Notes: a model not told the origin generated them from the letters alone. A stretch of DNA of 18,063 bases from JAAZMA01 sp036720245 (GCA_036720245.1 DAIMNI010000048.1:1-18063); one strand, 5' to 3'. Counted from the first letter of the stretch, positions 7,715-16,262 are shown. A program made the numbers and translations.

Positions 7715-8471
7715 ATTGAATACCTCCATTCTCCCTCATTGATTTTATCATATTTAAAGTTTTAAATTCTCTCCTGTCTATCTTATTCAATATATATTTT
7801 ACCATAATTTCATGTAATTTAAACAAGGTATCTTTAGGAATTTTTAAAGAATGTAATTTATCTAATGGAGTGTATAATAAAGCCCTCATTGCACCATACA
7901 TATTTCCATCCATATACTCTGAATATCCCCTACTTAGGCATTCATTACATACTATTCCGCCTAATTCTACATTAAAACCAATTTTTGTAAAATCCTCGTT
8001 GCCGCAATTTACACATCTATCTAAAAAAGGTTTATAGCCTAAAAAAGATATATATTTTAATTCATAAGCTAAAATAAACTTTAAAAAATCCCTATCTAAT
8101 TGAGACAATATCATAAGGCCTTTTTTTAATAATAAAAACAATTTTTCATTGGCCTCTTCATCTAAATTAGAAGTTTCCATTAACTCTAGTAAATAAGAAC
8201 CATACATTAATCTATTTAAATTTTCCCTAATAGAATAAAAAGAATCTATTATTTCAGCCTGATTTATATAATAAAAGTTTCTCCCCTTATATAAATAATA
8301 ATCATTATAAGAAAAATGCTGGGTATTGGCTATTAATTGGGATTTAGGTCTATAAGCTCCCCTTGCCATGGCATGAATTTTACCATGTTTTCTACTGTAT
8401 ATAGTAAGTATTTTGCTAGTTTCTTTAAATCTCATTTCCTTTAATACTATACCTTCAGTTCTAGTATGCAT
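7707..8471 (-). CDS. recO: DNA repair protein RecO
   Basis: RecO works with RecR (and RecF) to load RecA on SSB-coated single-stranded DNA in gap repair and recombination. At 254 aa it has normal length. Seen: the N-terminal OB-fold segment (TEGIVLKEMRFKETSKILTI at 5-24, then ARGAYRPKSQL), a helical middle, and a four-cysteine zinc motif (C153, C156, C175, C178; CVNCGNED and CNECL) intact as in most Firmicute RecO proteins. The ATG at 8471 follows AAAGGTTG. It is 14 bp after era, the conserved era-recO pair. Confidence 0.96.
   Translation of the reverse strand: MHTRTEGIVLKEMRFKETSKILTIYSRKHGKIHAMARGAYRPKSQLIANTQHFSYNDYYLYKGRNFYYINQAEIIDSFYSIRENLNRLMYGSYLLELMETSNLDEEANEKLFLLLKKGLMILSQLDRDFLKFILAYELKYISFLGYKPFLDRCVNCGNEDFTKIGFNVELGGIVCNECLSRGYSEYMDGNMYGAMRALLYTPLDKLHSLKIPKDTLFKLHEIMVKYILNKIDRREFKTLNMIKSMRENGGIQYE
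7722..7727 (-). promoter_or_regulatory. Ribosome binding site inside the recO 3' end
   Basis: GGAGGT seven bases before ATG 7714 sets the start of the DUF4342 gene. The site lies inside recO coding sequence, fitting translational coupling. Confidence 0.7.
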
Positions 8472-8485
8472 ATTTTACAACCTTT

Positions 8486-9370
8486 CTATTTATAGCCAAA
8501 GTATTTTAATTTGTTTTCTTTTTCCCTCCAGTTTTTTTCTACCTTTACCCATAATTGTAAATTTACTTGGCTTCCAAGTAAAGTCTCTATATCTTCTCTA
8601 GCAGTTTGCCCAATTTCCTTTAGCATTTTTCCGCCCTTGCCTATTACTATACCTTTGTGAGATTCCTTTTCACAATAAATAGTAGCATTTATATCTATTA
8701 AATCCCTATTTTCTCTTTTAGAGACTTCTCCTATAGCCACAAATATGCCGTGGGGTATTTCCTCTTGTAGATTTTCTAAAGCTTTTTCTCTAATTATTTC
8801 AGATATTATAAATCTTTCTGGTTGGTCTGTAATCATATCTTCGGGAAAATATTGGGGCCCTTCTGGTAATAAATTTTTAATTGCCTCTATATAGGCTAAT
8901 GTATTTTCCCTATTTATTGCAGAAATAGGGATTATTTCATGAAACATTTTCATAGCATCATATTTTAAAGTTAATTTTAAAATATCTTCTTTATTTAATT
9001 TATCTATTTTATTAATTAATAATATAATAGGAGTTTTAATACCTTTCAATTCTTCAATTATATAATTATCTAATTTCCCAATTTCCATACTATCATCTAC
9101 CATAAAAGTAATTACATCTACTTCTTCTAAAGTAGATTTGGATAACCTTAACATATATTCTCCTAATTTATTTTTAGGCATTTGAACCCCCGGAGTATCT
9201 AAAAAGACAATTTGATAATCAGAAGCTGTATATACTAATTGAATTTTATTTCTAGTGGTTTGAGGTTTATCAGATATTATTGACACTTTTTCCCCTATAA
9301 TTTGATTTAATAATGTGGATTTTCCTACATTTGGTCTACCTACAACTGTTACAAATCCTGATTTATACAT
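8486..9370 (-). CDS. era: GTPase Era
   Basis: An essential GTPase that binds the 3' end of 16S rRNA and helps 30S subunit maturation. At 294 aa it is full length. Seen: G1 GRPNVGKS (11-18), the TTRNK segment (38-42), G3 DTPG (58-61), G4 NKID (120-123), G5-like PISAIN, and a C-terminal type II KH domain with the IGKGGKMLKEIG loop. All nucleotide-binding residues are present. The ATG at 9370 has AGGAGTGAT upstream. Its neighbours ybeY and era act on the same 16S 3'-end maturation step, consistent with the shared operon. Confidence 0.98.
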   Translation of the reverse strand: MYKSGFVTVVGRPNVGKSTLLNQIIGEKVSIISDKPQTTRNKIQLVYTASDYQIVFLDTPGVQMPKNKLGEYMLRLSKSTLEEVDVITFMVDDSMEIGKLDNYIIEELKGIKTPIILLINKIDKLNKEDILKLTLKYDAMKMFHEIIPISAINRENTLAYIEAIKNLLPEGPQYFPEDMITDQPERFIISEIIREKALENLQEEIPHGIFVAIGEVSKRENRDLIDINATIYCEKESHKGIVIGKGGKMLKEIGQTAREDIETLLGSQVNLQLWVKVEKNWREKENKLKYFGYK

Positions 9371-9380
9371 TTTATCACTC

Positions 9381-9779
9381 CTATTTGTTCTCTTTTAAAT
9401 CCTCTGGTCCGAAACTATAAGGCAATAATTCCTCTAATGTATATTTCTTATAATCTTCTTCTGAATTAGCTATTATGATAATGGCATCCTTTCCAAATTC
9501 TCGTATAACCTGTCTGCACACCCCACAAGGATATGTAAAATCCGAATCTCCCACTACTGCTATAGCCTTAATTTTTCTATTCCCTTCTGATATGGCTTTA
9601 AATATAGCAGTTCTTTCAGCACAAATTGTAGGCGAATAGGAGGCAATTTCAATATTACAGCCAGAAAAAATTTCGCCATCTTCTGTCAATACTGCTGCAC
9701 CTACTCTAAAACCTGAATATGGGACATAGGCTATTTTTTGTGCCTTTAAAGCTTCTTTTATTAATTTTTTTTCATCCAT
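9381..9779 (-). CDS. cdd: Cytidine deaminase
   Basis: A homotetrameric-type zinc enzyme converting cytidine and deoxycytidine to uridine and deoxyuridine in pyrimidine salvage. With the chosen start it is 132 aa, the usual size. Seen: the catalytic CAE motif (C53, E55 in TICAERTAIF) and PCGVC (C85, C88), giving the three zinc cysteines and the proton-shuttling glutamate, plus the substrate segment GCNIE (40-44). ATG 9779 is preferred because AGGGGTG lies six bases upstream; an in-frame ATG at 9806 would add nine residues, overlap the upstream gene and lacks a good site. It sits 13 bp after the DUF3048 gene and 10 bp before era. Confidence 0.96.
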   Translation of the reverse strand: MDEKKLIKEALKAQKIAYVPYSGFRVGAAVLTEDGEIFSGCNIEIASYSPTICAERTAIFKAISEGNRKIKAIAVVGDSDFTYPCGVCRQVIREFGKDAIIIIANSEEDYKKYTLEELLPYSFGPEDLKENK

Positions 9780-9785
9780 ATTATG

Positions 9786-9792
9786 CACCCCT
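9786..9792 (-). promoter_or_regulatory. Ribosome binding site that decides the cdd start
   Basis: AGGGGTG directly follows the TAA stop of the DUF3048 gene and is six bases from ATG 9779. It supports the shorter 132-aa cytidine deaminase over the longer 141-aa frame. Confidence 0.65.
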
Positions 9793-10839
9793 TTAATATA
9801 TTTCAATATCTGGATTTGTTTTCACTATCTGTATCCAAGTAATTCCTGGATTTAATACTATTTCTTCCCCGTTTTTATTAAAAAATTTAGTTTTCCCACC
9901 TCTAGATTTTTTTGACCAATTTATATCTATAGCTTTTCCATTTGTAATATATTTACCAGCACCTTCTCCAATTAAATCTATATCTAATCTGCCTTCATTA
10001 TCTATGATTTTAGTATTAGCCTCTTGTATAATTATATTTTTTGCAGTTATTGGACTATTGTCTAATTCGTCAATATGTGATTTCCCATCTTTCTCTCTAT
10101 AATATAGTTTTTCCTCTGAATTATATTTATATGTGGTTTTATTGTTTTTAAAATAATTAATTGTTATTTCATTTGCATCCGTTCCTTCTATATCCTTGTC
10201 TTCTTCCTGAAATTTAAAACCTTCATACTCCCCATATAATTTGTACTTCCTTTCCTCCCCAGTTTTTCTGATTATTTCCATACTAGTATAAGTATTATGA
10301 GGAGCCTTTTTCCCTACATTTTTATTTTTCCAAAATACTTTATTAGAACTAGATAAACCATCTATATCGGCAACTTTTAATTGAACAATATCTTTTTTAG
10401 CCTGAGGACTACCTCCTACTCTAACATATATAGGATCATATTCTAATAAAGTAGTTATAAAATAAGGTCTAGAGGATCTAATAGGTCCAATTAATTCTGG
10501 CTCATTTATCAAATAAATTCCCATATATCTAGTATAGGGTGCCTCTACTAAAAATTCATAAACTATTTCTGCCTGAGATAATCCAGATTGCCATCTAGCA
10601 CCAGGATGATTGTCAAACATTACTGCTACTGGTCTTCTATTTATTTTAGTTTCTAAGGCATATAGACCAGATATAGGAGAAGGTATGCCCTCTTTTTTTA
10701 ATTCTACGCTTTTTTCTGTTTCTGCAATTGATTCTGTATCATCCACATTTTCTAATATTTCTTCCTCTATTAATTTAGTTTTACCCCTTGTACAACCAGT
10801 CAATAAAAGTAAAATCAGTATAATACAAAATTTTTTCAT
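9793..10839 (-). CDS. DUF3048 (YerB-like) lipoprotein
   Basis: A 348-aa secreted lipoprotein of the DUF3048/YerB family; the molecular role is unestablished. Seen: a short signal peptide MKKFCIILILLLLTGCTRGK with the lipobox LTGC (13-16), so C16 should be lipidated and the protein anchored outside the cell membrane; an acidic low-complexity linker (about 22-50); the DUF3048 N domain (about 55-200) with ARWQSGLSQAEIVYEFLVE and GPIRSSRPYF; and the C-terminal domain ending GITWIQIVKTNPD. The ATG at 10839 has GGAGGT. It lies between dgkA-PAP2 and cdd, a position that in Bacillus has no such gene, and may be co-expressed with envelope functions. Confidence 0.88.
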   Translation of the reverse strand: MKKFCIILILLLLTGCTRGKTKLIEEEILENVDDTESIAETEKSVELKKEGIPSPISGLYALETKINRRPVAVMFDNHPGARWQSGLSQAEIVYEFLVEAPYTRYMGIYLINEPELIGPIRSSRPYFITTLLEYDPIYVRVGGSPQAKKDIVQLKVADIDGLSSSNKVFWKNKNVGKKAPHNTYTSMEIIRKTGEERKYKLYGEYEGFKFQEEDKDIEGTDANEITINYFKNNKTTYKYNSEEKLYYREKDGKSHIDELDNSPITAKNIIIQEANTKIIDNEGRLDIDLIGEGAGKYITNGKAIDINWSKKSRGGKTKFFNKNGEEIVLNPGITWIQIVKTNPDIEIY

Positions 10840-10854
10840 AATTTGGTACCTCCA

Positions 10855-11559
10855 TCATCCAATAATTTGAAATACCAGTACTCCTATTATAGTTCCTAAT
10901 AAAGCACCTACTATTACCTCTAAAAGAGAATGAATTCTCCCCTCTACTCTACTTTCAGCAACTAAAATAGCCATAAAAAAGGCCAAAGTAGATACCAACA
11001 TATTATTGGCTAAGAAGGCTATTATAGTGGCAATACAAAAAGAAACTGCTGTATGTCCAGAGACTACCCCACCTTGAAAAGGAGTTCCCCGGCCCTTGTA
11101 AAATATAGTTTTAAAGGCTATGGTCAATAATATTACCAAGACCAATGCTACAAAGGTCAAATTTATGGAAGAGTTTTTTAATTTATATAGTACTAAATTG
11201 GTATAGGGATTTAATCTATCAAAAAACAATAAATAGCCTACAACCAGTGCATTTATAGCTGCAATTAAAACTCCACCTGCTGCAATATCCTTTGCTATTC
11301 TAGCTAATGGATGAAATTCATCAGTTATTAAATCTACAGTCCTTTCAACTGCAGTATTGAACATTTCTGCCATAAACACAAAAGCTATAGTTATAAACAG
11401 TATTAATAGTTCTAATTTTGTAAAGTCAAAAAATAAGGATAAAAATATTACCACAATAGCTGCTAAAAAGTGAAATTTCATATTTCTTTCGGTTTTTAAT
11501 GTATATATTATGCCATTAACAGCATAATTGAAACTTTCAATTAAAGATTTAGATTTCAT
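10855..11559 (-). CDS. Fused undecaprenol/diacylglycerol kinase (DgkA) and PAP2 phosphatase
   Basis: Two integral-membrane enzyme domains in one 234-aa chain. The N-terminal half (1-~115) is a Gram-positive DgkA-type lipid kinase: ESFNYAVNGI, the signature EMFNTAVERTVD (65-76) and ARIAKDIAAGGVL; in Bacillus its relative phosphorylates undecaprenol. The C-terminal half (~135-234) is PAP2-like: KGRGTPFQGGVVSGHTA with SGHT (167-170), then SRVEGRIH (203-210) and E214 in HSLLEVIVGALLG, i.e. the acid phosphatase motifs with the catalytic histidines H169 and H210. About six membrane helices are visible. The ATG overlaps the ybeY stop by 4 bp. Substrates of the two halves are inferred. Similar fusions occur in Clostridia by my recollection. 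Confidence 0.92.
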   Translation of the reverse strand: MKSKSLIESFNYAVNGIIYTLKTERNMKFHFLAAIVVIFLSLFFDFTKLELLILFITIAFVFMAEMFNTAVERTVDLITDEFHPLARIAKDIAAGGVLIAAINALVVGYLLFFDRLNPYTNLVLYKLKNSSINLTFVALVLVILLTIAFKTIFYKGRGTPFQGGVVSGHTAVSFCIATIIAFLANNMLVSTLAFFMAILVAESRVEGRIHSLLEVIVGALLGTIIGVLVFQIIG

Positions 11560-11990
11560 TTTATTTTTTCCATCACCCTTTTTTCTTTTTCTCTCATAAC
11601 TTTCTTTTCCTCATCTTCCATATGATCATAACCCATAAGGTGAAACATACTATGAACTGTTAAATAAGCCATTTCCCTAATTAAAGAATGTCCATATTCT
11701 ATAGACTGCTCTAAAGCCTTTTCCCCTGAAATTATTATATCTCCTAATAATGGTATATCCCCAAAATTATCATCTAAAGGAAAAGATAATACATCCGTTT
11801 CCCTATCTATATTTCTATATTCCCTATTTAAATTTCGTATTTCTTCATTATCTACTATGGATAGACTTATTTCATAATCTGTAGATTCTTTTTCTAATAA
11901 TAAAGATTCCCTAATTGCTAAATTTAATATTTCTATTATATTTCCATCCACATCTATTTTTTCCTGTCTATTATCTATATAAACTTTCAA
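11556..11990 (-). CDS. ybeY: Endoribonuclease YbeY (16S rRNA maturation)
   Basis: A zinc-dependent endoribonuclease involved in 16S rRNA 3'-end maturation and ribosome quality control. 144 aa is typical. Seen: the metal motif HSMFHLMGYDH with H113, H117 and H123, and the conserved REYRNIDRETDVLSFP segment (56-71) containing the conserved arginine region. The start is TTG at 11990, immediately after the pgpH TGA with no gap; AAAGGAGATG upstream supports it. It ends in a 4-bp overlap with the dgkA-PAP2 start. Order phoH-pgpH-ybeY-dgkA-cdd-era matches Bacillus. Confidence 0.96.
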   Translation of the reverse strand: MKVYIDNRQEKIDVDGNIIEILNLAIRESLLLEKESTDYEISLSIVDNEEIRNLNREYRNIDRETDVLSFPLDDNFGDIPLLGDIIISGEKALEQSIEYGHSLIREMAYLTVHSMFHLMGYDHMEDEEKKVMREKEKRVMEKIK

Positions 11991-14057
11991 TCAAACATCT
12001 CCTTTGTTCTTTTCTAAATTTAAATCTGGATATTCTATTCTTTCATGAAATATTCCCATTACTGTGGCAGAAAAAGCATTAGCTATGGTGTTTAAATCCT
12101 TTAGAGTTAAATCACATTCTTCTAATTGCTCATCATCTAATTTGCCTTTTATAATATTTCTTATCATTTCTTCAATATTTTTTTTATTTGGCTCCTTAAT
12201 AGATCTAACTGCCGCTTCAGTAGAATCTGCTAACATTATTATGGCAGCTTCCTTTGTTTGAGGTTTAGGCCCTGAGTATCTATAATCTTCTAATTTTACT
12301 TCAATGTTTTCTTCATTTTTCTTTGCCTTATGATAAAAAAACATTACTGCAGTATCTCCATGATGCTGTGCTATAATATCTATTATTTCCTTTGGAATTC
12401 TATGCTTTTTTGCCAAAGCAATTCCATCTTTAACGTGATTAGTAATGATCAAAGTACTCATACTAGGCTGTAATTTATCATGGGGATTATCTAAACCTAA
12501 TTGATTTTCCTTAAAAAAATATGGCCTACTAAGTTTCCCAATATCATGATAATATGAACCAACCCTAGCTATTAGTGGATCTGCTCCTATGGCCTCTGCT
12601 GCCCTTTCACTTAAATTTCCTACCACTATACTATGATGATAAGTCCCTGGGGCTTCTAATAATAATTTTTTCAATAGAGTCTGATTTGGATTAGATAATT
12701 CCAATAATTTTAATGGAGTAACAATTTCAAATACATTTTCCCAAATAGGTAATGAACCAATGGTTAGCACTCCACAAAATACCCCATTAAGAAGGCCATA
12801 ACTAGATCTAGATATTATATCCATAAGTTCCAATTTCTTTATAAGACCAAAGGATACTATAGTTAATACGTTAAATAAACCAACTAATAGGCCATTTAAT
12901 AATATATTATATCTTTGATGCTGTCTAGTTACCAAATATGCTCCTATACTACCACTTATTAAATACATTGCTATTATAATTTCATCTAATTTTAAAATGA
13001 AACTTAGTATAAAAGATATAAATATATTTACTATTAAAGCTAGTCTTACATCTATTAATATAGCTACAAGTAATGCAGCAGCTGTTACAGGCATAATATA
13101 AGGGGATATACTATAAGTTCCTTCAGAAATTAATATAGTAGCAGTTATAATTATAATTAAAATCAATAGCTTATGTCCATCTAATACCTCTTTATTAAAC
13201 AAATACACATAGCCAAAGATTACTAGTTGCAATAAAACTACTAATAATATTATTCCCATTGCAGTGCCTTTATCATATCCTTCCTTTTCCTTAAGCAGAC
13301 CTAATTCCTTAATTAAGACTAAATCATTACTATCTATAATATCTCCTTTTCTAACAATTACCTGATGTTCTTTTATAATTACAGGTTCTATTTTTGCTAC
13401 TTCTTCATCTTTTCTTCTTTGAGTAGCCTCTTCATCTACAAATTTATTGGGCTGAATAGTACTAGTTAATAATGCCACACCTAATTGTTTTTTGTCCTCG
13501 GAAAACTCTATGGATTCAAAAACCTTTTCAATATTGGCTTTTTCATACTCTAAATCTTCTTCTTTAATTCCCACTCCCATTATTTGATTAATTAGATCAT
13601 TAATGTTACTTTCAAAATTATCTAATTCTTCTGGTTTTAATTTTAAGGCAATATAATACTCATTTTTAGAGAGAAGTATTCTAGATTCTGCCCCTAAAGC
13701 TTCTGCTTTTTTTGAAATAGATAAAGATTCATCTCCCTGAAGTTCTCGTACTCTATTAAAAAATTCTTTAATATTAGATTTCATAGACATTTGTACAGAA
13801 GGGCTTATTCTATATCTAGGTTCTACCGAGGCAGCCGCCTCCCTTTTTAACATTTCAGTGGCATTTTTATCTTCTATTTCCTTTGTAGCCCTAATTTCTA
13901 ATGGTGCTTCATCTCCAATTTTAACATCTATTCTTTTGGTTTCTACCTTTTGAATAGTAATAAAAAAAAGGACTGCTGTAAATATTACAAGCAATAATCC
14001 ATTAATATAGGCTTTTTTGTTTTTCATATAAAAGTTTTTTTTATTTTTTTCATTCAT
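11991..14057 (-). CDS. pgpH: 7TM-HD phosphohydrolase PgpH (c-di-AMP phosphodiesterase family)
   Basis: PgpH of Listeria degrades the second messenger c-di-AMP inside the cell, which controls potassium and osmolyte transport and wall homeostasis. Here 688 aa: an N-terminal membrane anchor (about 18-35), a large extracellular 7TMR-HDED domain (about 40-260), a block of about seven helices (265-435), and a cytoplasmic HD domain with HH (474-475), the catalytic H504-D505 in YYHDIGKLSRP, H541, HH (565-566) and D611. All HD metal ligands appear present. ATG 14057 follows AAGGGGG; the N-terminal codons contain A-runs. Gap to phoH is 14 bp; the stop abuts ybeY. Confidence 0.95.
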   Translation of the reverse strand: MNEKNKKNFYMKNKKAYINGLLLVIFTAVLFFITIQKVETKRIDVKIGDEAPLEIRATKEIEDKNATEMLKREAAASVEPRYRISPSVQMSMKSNIKEFFNRVRELQGDESLSISKKAEALGAESRILLSKNEYYIALKLKPEELDNFESNINDLINQIMGVGIKEEDLEYEKANIEKVFESIEFSEDKKQLGVALLTSTIQPNKFVDEEATQRRKDEEVAKIEPVIIKEHQVIVRKGDIIDSNDLVLIKELGLLKEKEGYDKGTAMGIILLVVLLQLVIFGYVYLFNKEVLDGHKLLILIIIITATILISEGTYSISPYIMPVTAAALLVAILIDVRLALIVNIFISFILSFILKLDEIIIAMYLISGSIGAYLVTRQHQRYNILLNGLLVGLFNVLTIVSFGLIKKLELMDIISRSSYGLLNGVFCGVLTIGSLPIWENVFEIVTPLKLLELSNPNQTLLKKLLLEAPGTYHHSIVVGNLSERAAEAIGADPLIARVGSYYHDIGKLSRPYFFKENQLGLDNPHDKLQPSMSTLIITNHVKDGIALAKKHRIPKEIIDIIAQHHGDTAVMFFYHKAKKNEENIEVKLEDYRYSGPKPQTKEAAIIMLADSTEAAVRSIKEPNKKNIEEMIRNIIKGKLDDEQLEECDLTLKDLNTIANAFSATVMGIFHERIEYPDLNLEKNKGDV

Positions 14058-14071
14058 TTGGGATTTCCCCC

Positions 14072-15046
14072 TTATTTATCTCCTTTTGCTTCATAAATCT
14101 CATAGGCTTCAATAATTTTTTGAACTAATGGATGTCTAACTATATCGTATTTACTCAAGTGTACTATATCAATCCCCTCTACATCCTTAAGAATTTTAGA
14201 GGCTGTAACCAAGCCCGAATTTCTACCTCTTGGTAAGTCAATTTGAGTAATATCACCAGTTATTATAGCCTTTGACCCAAAACCTAATCTAGTTAAAAAC
14301 ATCTTCATCTGTTCATTTGTAGTGTTTTGGGCTTCATCTAATATTACATAGGCTGAATCTAGTGTCCTACCCCTCATATAGGCTAAGGGTGCTACTTCTA
14401 TTAAACCTTTTTCCATTAATTTTACATAGGTTTCAATACCTAGTATATCAAATAATGCATCATAAATTGGCCTTAAATAAGGATCTACTTTTTCTTGTAA
14501 ATCTCCAGGTAAAAACCCTAAGCTTTCCCCAGCTTCTACTGCTGGTCTAGTTAAAATTATTCGATTTACCTCCTTATTTTTAAAAGCATTTACTGCCATG
14601 GCCATGGCTAAGTAGGTCTTTCCAGTACCAGCAGGGCCTATACCAAATACTATATCATTCTTTTTAATACCATCTACATATCTTTTTTGCCCTAAAGTCT
14701 TAGGCTTAATACTCTTTCCAGAGGCAATTATACATACTACATCATTTAATAAATCCTTAACTTTTTCCTCTTTTCCCTCTAATATCAATTGAATAGTATA
14801 TCTAAGTTCTTGTTTAGTAAGTCTTTTTTGGTTTTCAATTATTTCAATTAATTTTTCTATTAATCTTTCGCCTAATTTTGTGGCTAACTCATCTCCTATT
14901 AAGGTAACTTTTCCTTCCCTTAGTATTATTTCAATTCCTAATTCCTTTTCAATTATCTTTATATTTTCATCTAATTTTCCAAATAGTTCAGCTATAATTT
15001 TACTATCATCTATTATTATTTGTCTTTCATATTTGTCTTTTGCCAA
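14072..15046 (-). CDS. phoH: PhoH family ATPase
   Basis: A RecA/helicase-type P-loop ATPase related to YbeZ. The family is linked to RNA metabolism, and YbeZ is a partner of YbeY in several bacteria; the exact activity here is not established. 324 aa. Seen: an N-terminal KH-like segment (about 30-75), Walker A GPAGTGKT (137-144), TRPAVEAGESLGFLPGDLQ (166-184), Walker B VILDEAQN (234-241), GDITQIDLP (264-272). The start is TTG at 15046, supported by AGGGAGGT at ideal spacing; no ATG nearby fits. It follows yqfD by 12 bp and precedes pgpH by 14 bp, with ybeY two genes on. Confidence 0.96.
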   Translation of the reverse strand: MAKDKYERQIIIDDSKIIAELFGKLDENIKIIEKELGIEIILREGKVTLIGDELATKLGERLIEKLIEIIENQKRLTKQELRYTIQLILEGKEEKVKDLLNDVVCIIASGKSIKPKTLGQKRYVDGIKKNDIVFGIGPAGTGKTYLAMAMAVNAFKNKEVNRIILTRPAVEAGESLGFLPGDLQEKVDPYLRPIYDALFDILGIETYVKLMEKGLIEVAPLAYMRGRTLDSAYVILDEAQNTTNEQMKMFLTRLGFGSKAIITGDITQIDLPRGRNSGLVTASKILKDVEGIDIVHLSKYDIVRHPLVQKIIEAYEIYEAKGDK

Positions 15047-15058
15047 ATTGAAACCTCC

Positions 15059-16252
15059 CTAATTAAAATTAATTATCTGTTTTTCTCCTATATCTTCAAT
15101 TGCCTCAATAACTATATAGGTAGATAATACCCCATCTTTTATATAGTATTTTACATCCTTAGATTGCACCTTGGCATTTTCAGGTATTTCTTTATTTAAT
15201 TCTAAAACTCCCTTAATATGAGTAGAGTCTTTAAGAAAATCTATATTCTGCTTAATTTCCTTTAACTCCACTTCTCTATATTCATGAACAAGGATTTTAA
15301 AAGGTAGATTTATTTTGCCATTAAATAGTTTCACCTCTTTTATATCTTCATTATAGTGTTTAAAAGGTATTTCTTCTTTAAGAAATTGAAATCCTTTTTT
15401 ACCTATTTTAATTTCTTGAAATTTTATTGTTTCCCCTGTTTCTTCCCTTAATGTTTTTATAATAGGCTCTTCTACATTAATAGAATATCTAGTATAAGCT
15501 AATATTTCCCCTTCAGAGTGAACTAATATATATTTAGTCCCTTCTCCATCTTCCTTCTCCATTACACCTGTTATTAAGGTTTGTCCCTTTTCCACTATAT
15601 CCCCTTTTCTTACTAGGATTTTCCCATTTCTAACTATAGTCTTTGTTATTACCCCTTTTTTACTAGCCACAATATTACATGGAATAGATTTGTCAATTTG
15701 TTCTGGTATTAATAATTGTTCTTTTACTTCTATTAATAATTTAGTTCCCTTTGTTTTTAGAGATACAAAGGAAAATATATCAAATTGATTTAATAATAAT
15801 CCCTCGATATAATCCTTGTCTAGTTTATATTTTATCATACCTAATCTAATATTTTCTTCTTCTAAAACTTTCATAATTTCATCAGTACTAACTATCTCAT
15901 TGCCTAAAATCTCAATATCCCATAAAATAGATAAGAGAAATGTTATTAATATTACAAAAGCTAAAATTCCAATTCCTAGCATTTTCCTATTTTTAAATTT
16001 ATGAAAAGCAAAGGGTAGACCTATTTTATCTACTATTTCTACTTGATGACCTAGTTTCTTTACTATTTCCTTTATTTCTCTAAATCCTTCTATACTTGTT
16101 TTTATTTCAAGTACTGTATAGCCTATTCTTTTTATATCCCATAAATATATATCCTTAGTAGCAGCTAGATTTAAAAACCTTTCTAAAGTCAATCCTTCAA
16201 TTTTAATAATAACATATCCATTTAAATAATGCCATATTTTTATAATACCCAT
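15059..16252 (-). CDS. yqfD: Sporulation protein YqfD
   Basis: A membrane protein needed for efficient spore formation in Bacillus, where it is made in the mother cell under sigma-E; the molecular role is unclear. 397 aa is the usual length. Seen: an N-terminal cytoplasmic part (1-88, LTLERFLNLAATKDI, IGLPFAFHKFKNRK), one membrane helix (91-111), then a large region outside that membrane (to 397) with the conserved WDIEILGNE start, a beta-rich RKGDIVEKGQTLITGVME segment and a C-terminal YIKDGVLSTYIVIEA block. The ATG at 16252 follows AGGGGTG and lies 10 bp after yqfC. Its presence indicates a sporulating organism or recent descent from one. Confidence 0.93.
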   Translation of the reverse strand: MGIIKIWHYLNGYVIIKIEGLTLERFLNLAATKDIYLWDIKRIGYTVLEIKTSIEGFREIKEIVKKLGHQVEIVDKIGLPFAFHKFKNRKMLGIGILAFVILITFLLSILWDIEILGNEIVSTDEIMKVLEEENIRLGMIKYKLDKDYIEGLLLNQFDIFSFVSLKTKGTKLLIEVKEQLLIPEQIDKSIPCNIVASKKGVITKTIVRNGKILVRKGDIVEKGQTLITGVMEKEDGEGTKYILVHSEGEILAYTRYSINVEEPIIKTLREETGETIKFQEIKIGKKGFQFLKEEIPFKHYNEDIKEVKLFNGKINLPFKILVHEYREVELKEIKQNIDFLKDSTHIKGVLELNKEIPENAKVQSKDVKYYIKDGVLSTYIVIEAIEDIGEKQIINFN

Positions 16253-16262
16253 ATTTACACCC

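Noticed and set aside
6666..8601. Plus-strand ORFs at 6666-6857, 7326-7601 and 8413-8601
   Set aside because: They overlap glyQ, the DUF4342 gene and recO/era on the other strand; the sequences look like reversed coding composition.
9780..9806. Longer cytidine deaminase start at 9806
   Set aside because: It would overlap the DUF3048 gene, has no good ribosome site, and adds nine residues absent from normal-length relatives; ATG 9779 fits better.
14051..14074. Hairpin GGG-AAAT-CCC over the pgpH ribosome site and A-runs in the first pgpH codons as a regulatory or slippage element
   Set aside because: The stem is only three pairs and A-runs are expected in such AT-rich lysine codons; nothing further supports control here.
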